A DNA stretch of 64,000 bases, from positions 1 through 64,000 of the forward strand of contig NZ_JAGEOJ010000013.1 in assembly GCF_017573505.1 (NCBI RefSeq), read 5' to 3'. Below, piece after piece: positions 47,403 through 55,207 of this stretch. The stretch is from Actinomadura barringtoniae (GTDB lineage: Bacteria > Actinomycetota > Actinomycetes > Streptosporangiales > Streptosporangiaceae). The translations under genes were made by a program, and so were the position numbers. The notes under the pieces were generated by a model that was given only the letters and a program-made list of their open reading frames with translations, did no database searches and was not told the DNA's origin. Position 1 is the first letter of the stretch, and every line of letters begins with the position of its first letter.

Positions 47403-49414
47403 AGGAAGATCACCACCCCGGCGACGATGACGACCACGCCCGCGATGAGCCCGGTGAGATAGCCCTGCGCGTTGCCGTTCTGCGGAACGCGCAGCACCCC
47501 GCCGAGCCGCCGCGCGGCGCGGGCCGTGCCGACGACCGCCGCGTCGATGCCCTTGTCGTCGAACGCGACGACGTAGCGGGCGAGCGCCTGAACGGGCCGC
47601 ACGATCCCCGCCGCGTAGACCTCGTCCACGTAGAAGGCGCGGAGGAAGAGCGGACGGGCGGGGCCGAGCGCGCGTGCCGGGTCGAGCGCGGGATCGCGGT
47701 TCCAGACGAGGAACGCGGCGCCGCCGCCGACGACCAGGAAGATCACGCCGATGACGGCGGAGGTGAAGTGCGGGCGAAGCTCCTCGGCTCCCCCGCCGAA
47801 GAACCCGAGCAGCGCGGACGGTACGGCCAGCACCGCCACCGTTCCGGTCATCAGCCAAGGCGCGTCGTGGGTGTCGTACGATCCGCGCGGCTCACCGAAG
47901 AACGTCATCAGCCACAGCCGCATCGCATAGGCGGCCGTAAGAGCGACGGTGACCAGCAGGCCGATGTAGATCAGCCAGGCCACACCCGTGGGGATGTGCG
48001 CGATACCGCTGCCTGGGCTGCCGATTGTGTTGAACGTGAGGTTCTGGCCCTCTTGCAGAGGCGCATACGAGAACCATCCGTGCTCACCGGCTGCCTGTGC
48101 GGAGATCTCGCCGCTGTGGGTGGCGCTGTGCTGGGCGGCCTCGATGATGGAGTCCTTGCTGAACCAGCCGCTTACGGGAGGCACGCCTGCCAGGGCGGCC
48201 AGGCCGATCGTCATCGACCAGAAGGCGATCGGCATGCCCTGCCGGAGTCCGCCGTAGTTGCGCAGGAGGTTCGAGCCGCTGACGACGATGACGCATCCCG
48301 CGCCAAGGAACAGCAGCGCCTTGAAGGCGCCGTGCGTCAGCAGGTGGAAGATGGCCGCGCTCTTCCCGCCCACCGCCAGCCCGGCCGCCATGACCGCGAG
48401 CTGGCTGATGGTGGAGTACGCGAGGACGCGTTTGATGTCGTCCTGTGCGAGGGCGGCGAGTGCCGAGCCCAGCATGGAGATGACCGCCAGGATCCCCAGC
48501 ACGGTGAGCGAGGCGGGAGCGGAGACGAACACGCCGTAGACGCGCGCCACCACGTAGATCCCGGCCGCGACCATCGTCGCGGCGTGGATGAGGGCGCTGA
48601 TCGGCGTCGGGCCCGCCATCGCGTCCGGCAGCCAGGTGTGCAGCGGGAACTGCGCGCTCTTGCCCGCGACCCCGGCGAGCAGCAGCAGCGCCGCCGCCGT
48701 GACGGTCGAGTGCGGCATCGCCGGCACCGCACGCAGGACGCCCTCGATGGCGAACGTCTTGGCGCCCGTACCGAGGACGAGGATGCCGAGCAGGAAGCCG
48801 ACGTCGCCCAGCCTGGTCACCAGGAAGGCCTTCACGGCGGCGCGCGAGTTGCCGCGGTCCTCCCAGTGGTGGCCGATCAGGAAGTAGGAGCAGACGCCCA
48901 TGACTTCCCAGCCCACGTACAGGACCATCAGGTCGCCCGCGTAGACGACCAGCAGCATCGCGGCGGTGAAGAGCGAGATGAAGGCGGCGTAGGACGAGTA
49001 GCGCGGGTCCTTGGCCATGTAGGTGACCGAGTAGATCTGCACCGCCAGCGCCACGCAGCAGACCATCAGGCCGACCACGGCGGCCAGGCCGTCCACCTGG
49101 AGCGCGACCAGGATCTCCACGCCGCCGGTCGGGATGCGGGTGAACACCCTGATGCGTTCGCCGGGGTCGCGCCAGACCTGGAACGCGACGATCGCCGCGA
49201 GCACCAGCGAGGCGGCCATGGGCACGCACGCGATGAGCGCCGGGCCGTTCCGCAGCAGCGGGAGCGGAGCCCCTTCGCCGCCTTCGCCGCCCTCGCCTCG
49301 CCCACCGCGACCGCCGCGACCGCCGAGCAGCTTGGTGAGGCGCGGGCCGAGCAGCATGCCCGCGAACGCCGCGACGAACGGCAGCAGGACGATGGCGGCG
49401 GCGAGTCCGGTCAC
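47399..49414 (-). CDS. nuoL: Complex I membrane subunit NuoL
   Basis: Distal antiporter subunit, 671 residues, including the C-terminal long lateral helix region that clamps NuoM and NuoN. Blocks: IYSVTYMAKDPRYSSYAAFI, YVGWEVMGVCSYFLIGHHWE (TM5 Glu), GKSAQFPLHTWLPDAMAGPT then PISALIHAATMVAAGIYVVA (TM7 Lys, TM8 His), and ISQLAVMAAGLAVGGKSAAI. A Gly/Arg/Glu-rich insertion (GGRGGRGGRGEGGEGGEGAP) between TM1 and TM2 is unusual for the family. Overlaps nuoK and nuoM by four bases each. Confidence 0.95.
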   Translation of the reverse strand: MTGLAAAIVLLPFVAAFAGMLLGPRLTKLLGGRGGRGGRGEGGEGGEGAPLPLLRNGPALIACVPMAASLVLAAIVAFQVWRDPGERIRVFTRIPTGGVEILVALQVDGLAAVVGLMVCCVALAVQIYSVTYMAKDPRYSSYAAFISLFTAAMLLVVYAGDLMVLYVGWEVMGVCSYFLIGHHWEDRGNSRAAVKAFLVTRLGDVGFLLGILVLGTGAKTFAIEGVLRAVPAMPHSTVTAAALLLLAGVAGKSAQFPLHTWLPDAMAGPTPISALIHAATMVAAGIYVVARVYGVFVSAPASLTVLGILAVISMLGSALAALAQDDIKRVLAYSTISQLAVMAAGLAVGGKSAAIFHLLTHGAFKALLFLGAGCVIVVSGSNLLRNYGGLRQGMPIAFWSMTIGLAALAGVPPVSGWFSKDSIIEAAQHSATHSGEISAQAAGEHGWFSYAPLQEGQNLTFNTIGSPGSGIAHIPTGVAWLIYIGLLVTVALTAAYAMRLWLMTFFGEPRGSYDTHDAPWLMTGTVAVLAVPSALLGFFGGGAEELRPHFTSAVIGVIFLVVGGGAAFLVWNRDPALDPARALGPARPLFLRAFYVDEVYAAGIVRPVQALARYVVAFDDKGIDAAVVGTARAARRLGGVLRVPQNGNAQGYLTGLIAGVVVIVAGVVIFL

Positions 49415-49818
49415 GAGGCGCCTCCCTCAACGCGCTCGGGGGTCTCGGTCTCGCGTTCTTCTGTACGGGCTTCGGTACGGGTGACCTCGCCGTTCGGGCC
49501 GGGAGATGTGCCCTCCTCGGCGAGCGCGCGGAGCCGGTCGACGTCGACGTTCTGCCGGTTGCGGTAGACCAGCAGCACGATCGCCAGGCCGAGCCCGACC
49601 TCGGCGGCGGCGATGACGATGGTGAACAGCGTCAGGACCTGGCCGCCGTGCAGGCGGTCGCGCCACCAGACGTCGAACGTGACGAGGTTGAGGTTGACCG
49701 CGTTCAGCATCAGCTCGACCGACATCAGCACGAGGATGGCGTTGCGCCGGGCCAGCACCCCATAGACGCCCACCGAGAACAGCAGTGCGGCCACCACCAG
49801 CGGATAGGCGAGGTGCAT
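49411..49818 (-). CDS. nuoK: Complex I membrane subunit NuoK with charged C-terminal tail
   Basis: Three-helix subunit of 135 residues. Conserved Glu-36-type residue in VLMSVELMLNAVNLNLVTF and second Glu in VIAAAEVGLGLAIVLLVYR are present; both are essential for proton pumping in known complexes. After residue ~100 there is a hydrophilic tail rich in Glu, Arg and Thr (TRTEARTEERETETPERV), about 35 residues longer than ordinary NuoK. Its ATG overlaps the nuoJ stop (TGATG). Confidence 0.94.
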   Translation of the reverse strand: MHLAYPLVVAALLFSVGVYGVLARRNAILVLMSVELMLNAVNLNLVTFDVWWRDRLHGGQVLTLFTIVIAAAEVGLGLAIVLLVYRNRQNVDVDRLRALAEEGTSPGPNGEVTRTEARTEERETETPERVEGGAS

Positions 49819-50402
49819 CAGCCGTCACCCTCCTCGGAACCAGCGCCAGGACCGGGGCCGGGAGCGGGGCGTGAGCCGTTGCCGGAACGGGCCGGGCGGC
49901 GTTCGCCGATGTCGGAACGGGACAGCACGATCGCGCCGACCAGCGAGGCGAGCAGCAGCACCGACAGCACCTCGAACGGCAGCACCCACGTGCGGAAGAC
50001 GCTGGCGCCCAGCTCGTCCGCCGAGCCGCCGCCCGCCTTGAGCGGCGTGTGCGCGTCCCGGAAGCCCATCAGCAGCACGGTGATCAGCAGCGCGGCGGTG
50101 GCGACCGCGACCGCCGCCGCGATCCAGCGGTTGCCCGAGTCCAGGTCGGCGGACTCGCCGATCGGCGCCCGCGTCAGCATGATCCCGAACAGCAGCAGCA
50201 CGACGACCGCGCCGACGTAGATGAGCACCTGCACCCACGCGACGAACTCCGCGGTGAGCACCAGGTAGCCGCCCGCCAGCGCGCCGAACGACACGACCAG
50301 CCACAGCGCGGCGTGCACGAGCTGCCGCGTCGTCACGACCATCAGCGCCGACCCGACCGCGACGATCCCGAGCAGGGTGAAGAGGACCTCTTGGCCGCTC
50401 AT
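49818..50402 (-). CDS. nuoJ: Complex I membrane subunit NuoJ
   Basis: 194 residues from the ATG at 50402 (MSGQEVLFTLLGIVAVGSAL) overlapping the nuoI stop as ATGA. Five helices; the pi-bulge helix region FVAWVQVLIYVGAVVVLLLF is intact. A short Pro/Gly/Ser tail (SRPAPGPGPGAGSEEGDG) follows the last helix, again longer than usual. The long frame up to 51107 is nuoI in another frame and is rejected. Confidence 0.93.
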   Translation of the reverse strand: MSGQEVLFTLLGIVAVGSALMVVTTRQLVHAALWLVVSFGALAGGYLVLTAEFVAWVQVLIYVGAVVVLLLFGIMLTRAPIGESADLDSGNRWIAAAVAVATAALLITVLLMGFRDAHTPLKAGGGSADELGASVFRTWVLPFEVLSVLLLASLVGAIVLSRSDIGERRPARSGNGSRPAPGPGPGAGSEEGDG

Positions 50403-51097
50403 GAGCTCGGCCCTCCCTGCTCCGGAGGCGTCTCGCGGGCCGTCCGTGGGGTGGGCCCGTCCGCACGGGCGGCAGGCCCGGCCGCGTCGGCGTCGGACGT
50501 GGCCGTACGGGCGGCAGGCCCGGCCGTGCGGGCGGCAGGCCCTGTCGCACGAGCGGCGGATCCGGCGCGGGCGGCGGATCCGGCGGCGCGGGCGGCGGCC
50601 TTCTCGGCGGTGGCGACTTCCTTGGGCGGCTCGGCCAGCGCGTCGTTGGCCTGGGGCGGCGGGACCGTCCACATCCACTCGCGCAGCCGGTCCTTCTCGT
50701 GGGTCAGCTCGTTGATGTCGTACTCGGCGTACTCGAACTCCGGTGTCCAGAAGAGCGCGTCGAACGGGCAGACCTCGATGCAGATGCCGCAGTACATGCA
50801 CAGCGCGAAGTCGATGGCGAAGCGGTCGAGGACGTTGCGCGTACGGGCCCTGCCGCCGGTGGTCTCCGCGGCAAGGGTCTCCTTGTGGGAGTCGATGTAG
50901 ATGCACCAGTCGGGGCACTCGCGGGCGCACAGCATGCAGACCGTGCAGTTCTCTTCCAGGAGCGCGATGACCCCCCGGCTGCGCGGGGGCAGGTCCGGCT
51001 GCACCTCGGGGTATTGGCGCGTGATGGTGCGCCGCGTCATCGTCCTCAACGTGACGGCCAGCCCCTTGGCCAGCCCGCCTCCCGGTAGCCGTCCCAC
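50399..51097 (-). CDS. nuoI: Complex I iron-sulfur subunit NuoI with Ala-rich tail
   Basis: Two [4Fe-4S] ferredoxin-like subunit, 232 residues from a GTG at 51097 (MGRLPGGGLAKGLAVTLRTM). Both cluster motifs are complete: CTVCMLCARECP and CMYCGICIEVCP. They would carry electrons from the peripheral arm to the NuoB cluster. The C-terminal ~75 residues are a low-complexity tail of Ala/Arg/Gly/Pro with repeated TGPAARTAGPAARTA units, absent from ordinary NuoI. The start lies only eight bases from the divergent HhH gene start, so the promoter of the nuoI-N part must overlap that gene or the whole block is read through from nuoA. Confidence 0.92.
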   Translation of the reverse strand: MGRLPGGGLAKGLAVTLRTMTRRTITRQYPEVQPDLPPRSRGVIALLEENCTVCMLCARECPDWCIYIDSHKETLAAETTGGRARTRNVLDRFAIDFALCMYCGICIEVCPFDALFWTPEFEYAEYDINELTHEKDRLREWMWTVPPPQANDALAEPPKEVATAEKAAARAAGSAARAGSAARATGPAARTAGPAARTATSDADAAGPAARADGPTPRTARETPPEQGGPSS

Positions 51098-51105
51098 AGG
51101 CCACC

Positions 51106-51999
51106 ATGATTCCTTACTCAGAGCCGCTGGGGAACGCAACGCGGGCCGCGTTCGTCGAACCAGACGTGAGAGACGGCGTCGACGACCCGTTCGAGCCCGG
51201 CGAGAACGACCCGCGGGGACCGCGTCCACGGCCCTACGGCGGGCGTCCGCACGGGGGCCGTCCGCACGCGGGAAGGCCATATCCTCCGCCTCCGCCGGGT
51301 TGGTACCCGCATCAACCGCCCCCGCTGCCCGTTCCGCCGATCCAGCCCGTTCCGCCGCCTCCGGGCGTGCCGCCCGAGCCGCAGGGCATCCTCTGGGCTT
51401 TTGTTCCGTTCCTCACGTTCGGTTTCGGAACGCCCTTTTCCTTCCTCTACGCGGCGCTGCGGCGCGGTTCGTGGAACTACGGAGCGACCGCGGCCGGTTA
51501 CGCGATCGCCTCGACGGCCGTGCTGGCGCTGATGAACGCCGGCGAGGCGGCGGTCGGCGCGCTCGCCGGGCTGATGATGGTGATGCTGTGGGTCGCCGGT
51601 ACGGTCCACGCGTTCGCGGTACGGAGCGCCGTGTTCCCGCGCACCGGCCCGCGCAGCCAGTACAACCAGCACGCCGTCCAGGTCGCCAAGTACCGCCGCA
51701 TGCTCCGCGAGGACGCGCGCGGGCTCATCGCGGAGGACCCGGCGCTCGCTCATGAGCTGCGCATCGGCCGCCCCGACCTGCCCCGCGCGTACGACGACGG
51801 CGGCCTGGTGGACGTCAACCACGCGTCCCCCGCGGCCCTGGCCGCCTTGCCCGGCCTTACGCCCGAGCTCATCGACCGCATCGTCCGCCGCCGCGACGAC
51901 CAGGGCGGCTTCATCTCTCCCGAGGAGATGGCCGTGGACACCGACCTGCCGCCGGGCATCCTGCCCAAGCTCTCCGAATACGCGATCTTCCTGCCCTAG
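51106..51999 (+). CDS. Proline-rich membrane protein with C-terminal helix-hairpin-helix, embedded in the nuo operon
   Basis: 297 residues, opposite strand to all nuo genes and placed exactly between nuoH and nuoI. N-terminal ~95 residues are Pro/Gly/Arg-rich (RPYPPPPPGWYPHQPPPLPV), then three hydrophobic segments (~97-118, ~125-145, ~148-170), and a C-terminal ComEA-type HhH motif (~235-275): LVDVNHASPAALAALPGLTP, ELIDRIVRRRDDQGGFISPE. HhH motifs usually touch the DNA backbone but also occur in non-DNA scaffolds. The nominal ATG at 51106 leaves no room for a promoter against nuoI, so the real start may be downstream or regulation is by shared/overlapping promoters. Not a known complex I subunit. 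Confidence 0.75.
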   Translation: MIPYSEPLGNATRAAFVEPDVRDGVDDPFEPGENDPRGPRPRPYGGRPHGGRPHAGRPYPPPPPGWYPHQPPPLPVPPIQPVPPPPGVPPEPQGILWAFVPFLTFGFGTPFSFLYAALRRGSWNYGATAAGYAIASTAVLALMNAGEAAVGALAGLMMVMLWVAGTVHAFAVRSAVFPRTGPRSQYNQHAVQVAKYRRMLREDARGLIAEDPALAHELRIGRPDLPRAYDDGGLVDVNHASPAALAALPGLTPELIDRIVRRRDDQGGFISPEEMAVDTDLPPGILPKLSEYAIFLP

Positions 52000-52022
52000 G
52001 GCGACTCAGCCAGAACGCGGGC

Positions 52023-52979
52023 CTAGGAGAACGCGACCTTCAGTACGCCGGTCAGCGCCAGCTGGCCCAGCGACAGCGGCACCAGGTAGGCCCAGGCGAG
52101 CTTCTGCAGCTGGTCCTCGCGCATCCGCGGGTAGCTGACGCGCAGCCAGATCACCAGGAACGCCAGCACGGACACCTTGATCATGGTCCACAGCCAGCCG
52201 AGCTGCTCGTTCAGGAACGGACCCTTCCAGCCGCCCAGGAACAGCACCGTCGTCAGCGCGCACAGCACGACGATCCCCGCGTACTCGGCGAGAATGAACA
52301 GCGCGAACCGCAGCCCGCCGTACTCGGTGTACGGGCCGAAGATGATCTCCGAGTCGGCGACCGGCATGTCGAACGGCGGCCGCCGCAGCTCCGCCAGCCC
52401 CGCCACGAAGAAGACCACGGCGCCGATCGCCTGCCAGGGCAGCCAGAACCAGCGCCACTCCTCGACGATCCCGGTCAGCGACAGCGTGCCCGCCGCCATC
52501 GCGACCGACGAGGCCGCGAACACCATCGGCAGCTCGTACGACATCAGCTGCGCCGCGACCCGCATGCCGCCCAGCAGCGAGTACTTGTTGGCGCTGGCCC
52601 AGCCCGCCATGATCGCGCCGATGACGCCGACGCCCATCACGGCCAGGGCGAAGAAGAGCCCCAGGTCCAGGTCCAGCGCGACCTGGTCGCCCGGCCCCAC
52701 CGGGATGACGATCAGCACCAGCAGGTACGGCACCAGCGCGACGCCCGGCGCGAGCTTGAACACCCAGCGGTCCGCGTCGCGCGGGACGACGTCCTCCTTC
52801 TGGGCGAACTTCACGCCGTCGGCGACCAGCTGAGCCCAGCCGTGGAAGCCGCCCGCGTACATCGGGCCCAGCCGGCCCTGCATGTGCGCCATCACCTTGT
52901 GCTCGGCCTGCCCGACCAGCAGCGGCAGCACGGCGAAGGCCGCCGCGACCAGTACGAGCTTGACGATGACCTCAAGCAT
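52023..52979 (-). CDS. nuoH: Complex I membrane subunit NuoH
   Basis: Quinone-site membrane subunit, 318 residues from the ATG at 52979 (MLEVIVKLVLVAAAFAVLPL), overlapping the nuoC stop by eight bases. Hallmarks: GQAEHKVMAHMQGRLGPMYA near the N-terminus, LVADGVKFAQKEDVVPRDAD, AELRRPPFDMPVADSEI and TEYGGLRFALFILAEYAGIV. The GPNRVGP motif of ordinary NuoH is altered to GPMYAGG, and the protein is shorter than usual NuoH, lacking sequence at the C-terminus. In known complexes NuoH forms the quinone tunnel together with NuoB and NuoD; here no nuoD is present at the locus. Confidence 0.92.
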   Translation of the reverse strand: MLEVIVKLVLVAAAFAVLPLLVGQAEHKVMAHMQGRLGPMYAGGFHGWAQLVADGVKFAQKEDVVPRDADRWVFKLAPGVALVPYLLVLIVIPVGPGDQVALDLDLGLFFALAVMGVGVIGAIMAGWASANKYSLLGGMRVAAQLMSYELPMVFAASSVAMAAGTLSLTGIVEEWRWFWLPWQAIGAVVFFVAGLAELRRPPFDMPVADSEIIFGPYTEYGGLRFALFILAEYAGIVVLCALTTVLFLGGWKGPFLNEQLGWLWTMIKVSVLAFLVIWLRVSYPRMREDQLQKLAWAYLVPLSLGQLALTGVLKVAFS

Positions 52980-53526
52980 TGGGCCCCCAGCCGTCCGGCA
53001 CACCCGGCGGCCTGACCCGCCGCCGGCTGGGCGCCCCATGTCCCGACTCGCCGGGTTCCTTGGCTCCCGGCCAAGGCTTGGCGACCCGCGCGGCGAGCAC
53101 GAATTCCTTCCTCAACGGGTGGCCTTCGAACCCGTCGGGCAGCAGCAGCGGGATCAGGTTCGGATGCCCTTCGAAGACCACGCCGAACATCTCGTGCGTC
53201 TCACGCTCGTGCCAATTGGCCCCGCGAAAGACCCCGACGGCGCTCGGCAGGACCGGCGCCTCCCTGGGCACCCGCGTCCGGATCAGCAGGTGATGGCGGC
53301 GTTCCAGCGAGTAGACGTGTGCCACGATCGCGAAGCCCTCGTCGACCTCGTCCACGCCGGTCAGCCAGTCGAAGAAGTCGCAGCCGAGCTCGTCCCGGGC
53401 GAACTCCAGCGCCTCGACCCACATCTCGACCGGCACCCCGACCGAGATGCCGCCGAAGCTCTCCTCGGTGGTGACCTCCTCGCCGAAGCGCCCCGTCCAG
53501 GCCTCGGCCAGATCCGCTGCGTTCAC
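52972..53526 (-). CDS. nuoC: Complex I peripheral subunit NuoC (30 kDa type)
   Basis: 184 residues. The signature is clear: WHERETHEMFGVVFEGHPNL then LPDGFEGHPLRKEFVLAARV, equivalent to the ERE.yDMfGI..GHP..LRK pattern of the 30-kDa subunit. The protein ends soon after, with a Pro/Arg-rich tail that does not continue into a 49-kDa (NuoD) domain, so it is not a NuoCD fusion. The stop overlaps nuoH directly where nuoD normally lies. Start overlaps the nuoB stop by four bases. Confidence 0.92.
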   Translation of the reverse strand: MNAADLAEAWTGRFGEEVTTEESFGGISVGVPVEMWVEALEFARDELGCDFFDWLTGVDEVDEGFAIVAHVYSLERRHHLLIRTRVPREAPVLPSAVGVFRGANWHERETHEMFGVVFEGHPNLIPLLLPDGFEGHPLRKEFVLAARVAKPWPGAKEPGESGHGAPSRRRVRPPGVPDGWGPNA

Positions 53527-54638
53527 TCCTCGTCCTCATCCGTCAGCCCCGGAATGATCGACGGGTCGTGCTCCGCCGGCTTCCGCCGCCGCAACCGCCC
53601 GACCGCGTCCCCGGAGTGCTCACCGTGCTCACCGCCGCGCGCCTCGTCTGATTCCAACGGCCGCGTCGCGTCGGGCGTGTCGTCGGGAAGCGCCTCGACG
53701 GGCCGGGTGACGTCCTCGGCACCCGCGCTCGGAGAATCCGGCGGCGGCGCTGGTTCAGGGGCGGGCGTTTCCTCAGGGATCGCAGAAACCGGCAAGGTCA
53801 CGTCCTGCGGACCGCCCTTCGGCTCGGCGGGCTCGGCGGCGGGGGCAGGCGCCGCTTCTTCGGGGAGCGCGGTGACCGGCATGGTGACGTCCTGCGGTCC
53901 GCCCGTCGGCTCCGCGACCTCCGCGACCTCCGGGGCCTCGGGGGCGGGCTCGGCCGGTGGAGCAGCGGGCTCGGCCTCGTCCGCGGCGACGTTCTCCTCG
54001 GGCAGGGCCTCAACGGGACGGGTCTCGTCCTCGGGTCCTGCGGGCGGTACGTCGGGCGGCGGCTGGATGGGGCGCCGGAGAACGGTGGCCGAAAGCGGCC
54101 TCGGGGGCGGAGGCGGCGCCACGGGCTCGCCGCCGTTGCCGTAGCGGTCCCCCAGCGACTCGGCGGCGATCTTCTCCTGGAGGCGGATGATGCCGTGCAG
54201 GAGGGCCTCGGGCCGGGGCGGGCAGCCGGGGACGTAGACGTCGACGGGAATGATCTGGTCGACGCCCTTGGTGACGCAGTAGGAGTCCCAGTACGGGCCG
54301 CCGCAGTTGGAGCAGGCGCCGAACGAGATGACGTACTTGGGCTCGGGCATCTGCTCGTACAGCCGCTTGACGGCGGGGGCCATCTTGTCGCTGACCGTGC
54401 CCGAGACGACCATGAGGTCGGCCTGGCGCGGGCCGGGGGCGAACGGGATGACGCCCAGCCGGATGAAGTCGTGCCGGCTCATCGAGGTCGCGATGAACTC
54501 GATCGCGCAGCAGGCCAGGCCGAAGTTGAAGACCCAGAGGGAGTAGCGGCGGCCCCAGTTGAGCACGAACTTGACCGGCTTGGGCGCCAGCCGCGACAGC
54601 GGGCCGATGGCGGGCGGAGGCAGATCGACTGTGCTCAC
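53523..54638 (-). CDS. nuoB: Complex I iron-sulfur subunit NuoB with long repeat-bearing acidic tail
   Basis: 371 residues; a normal NuoB is about 160-220. Residues 1-165 are standard NuoB with all four ligands of cluster N2: Cys-43 and Cys-44 (LACCAIE), Cys-109 (GACSNCGG) and Cys-139 (VPGCPPRPEAL). Residues ~172-371 form a Pro/Glu/Ala-rich acidic tail with four copies of G-[PA]-[EQ]-D-x-T-x-P-V-x-A-[LI]-P-[ED]-[ED] starting at 201, 247, 276 and 306, and a basic patch (RLRRRK) near 349-353. The reading frame is intact through the tail, with four-base overlap to nuoC, so it is part of the protein. Tail role unknown; possibly a phosphorylation or docking segment. Confidence 0.93.
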   Translation of the reverse strand: MSTVDLPPPAIGPLSRLAPKPVKFVLNWGRRYSLWVFNFGLACCAIEFIATSMSRHDFIRLGVIPFAPGPRQADLMVVSGTVSDKMAPAVKRLYEQMPEPKYVISFGACSNCGGPYWDSYCVTKGVDQIIPVDVYVPGCPPRPEALLHGIIRLQEKIAAESLGDRYGNGGEPVAPPPPPRPLSATVLRRPIQPPPDVPPAGPEDETRPVEALPEENVAADEAEPAAPPAEPAPEAPEVAEVAEPTGGPQDVTMPVTALPEEAAPAPAAEPAEPKGGPQDVTLPVSAIPEETPAPEPAPPPDSPSAGAEDVTRPVEALPDDTPDATRPLESDEARGGEHGEHSGDAVGRLRRRKPAEHDPSIIPGLTDEDEE

Positions 54639-54648
54639 AGAAGCATTC

Positions 54649-55188
54649 TTACGCCTCTGGGGCCTGTCGATCGAGATCCGGCGGGATGAGCCGCTTGCCT
54701 TCTATCTTGAATCCCTGGCCCAGCAGGTGCGGGCGGGCCTGCTCGAAGATGCCCTCGACCAGGAACGCGATGCGCAGGCAGAAGAGCGCGGCGGGGATCT
54801 CGGCGAACGCGGCGAGGCAGATCGCGACGATCCGTTCGGTGCCCGATGCGGCGGTCATCACGTCGAACCACGCGTCCACGATCAGCAGCGTGCCGGTGAC
54901 GGTCGAGACGATGATCAGCTTGGGCGAGCGCATCAGGATGCGGATGGCGGTGCCGACGGCCGTCCAGGCGAGCAGGAGGTCGAAGCCGACCCACGCCCAG
55001 CGCCAGTGTGCGGCGGTGGTCTCGTCCGGCAGGCTGCGCATCAGGTAGTACGTCCACGGCAGCAGGCAGAGTGCCGCTCCGATGAAGACGATGGCCAGTT
55101 TCGGCGATACGGGGGGCTTGATGACCGTGCCCTCGGGCATTCGAGGGATGCGGCCGAAGCCGGGGATGCTTCGCGGCGGGTTGTTCAA
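54649..55188 (-). CDS. Four-helix membrane protein between nuoA and nuoB
   Basis: About 179 residues from a TTG at 55188 (MNNPPRSIPGFGRIPRMPEG), seven bases after GGAG; an ATG at 55140 (MPEGTVIKPPVSPKLAIVFI) is the alternative. Four hydrophobic segments: ~30-50, ~63-82, ~92-112 and ~125-150, then a polar tail. No recognised family and no resemblance to a canonical complex I subunit. It is 19 bases from nuoA and 10 from nuoB, same strand, so co-transcribed. A candidate accessory or anchoring subunit of the locus. Confidence 0.75.
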   Translation of the reverse strand: MNNPPRSIPGFGRIPRMPEGTVIKPPVSPKLAIVFIGAALCLLPWTYYLMRSLPDETTAAHWRWAWVGFDLLLAWTAVGTAIRILMRSPKLIIVSTVTGTLLIVDAWFDVMTAASGTERIVAICLAAFAEIPAALFCLRIAFLVEGIFEQARPHLLGQGFKIEGKRLIPPDLDRQAPEA

Positions 55189-55207
55189 TCTGGGTCTCCT
55201 GGAGGGG

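Noticed and set aside
52972..53526. nuoC considered as a NuoCD fusion that would supply the missing NuoD
   Set aside because: The protein ends after the 30-kDa domain with a short Pro/Arg tail; there is no room for the roughly 400-residue NuoD domain.
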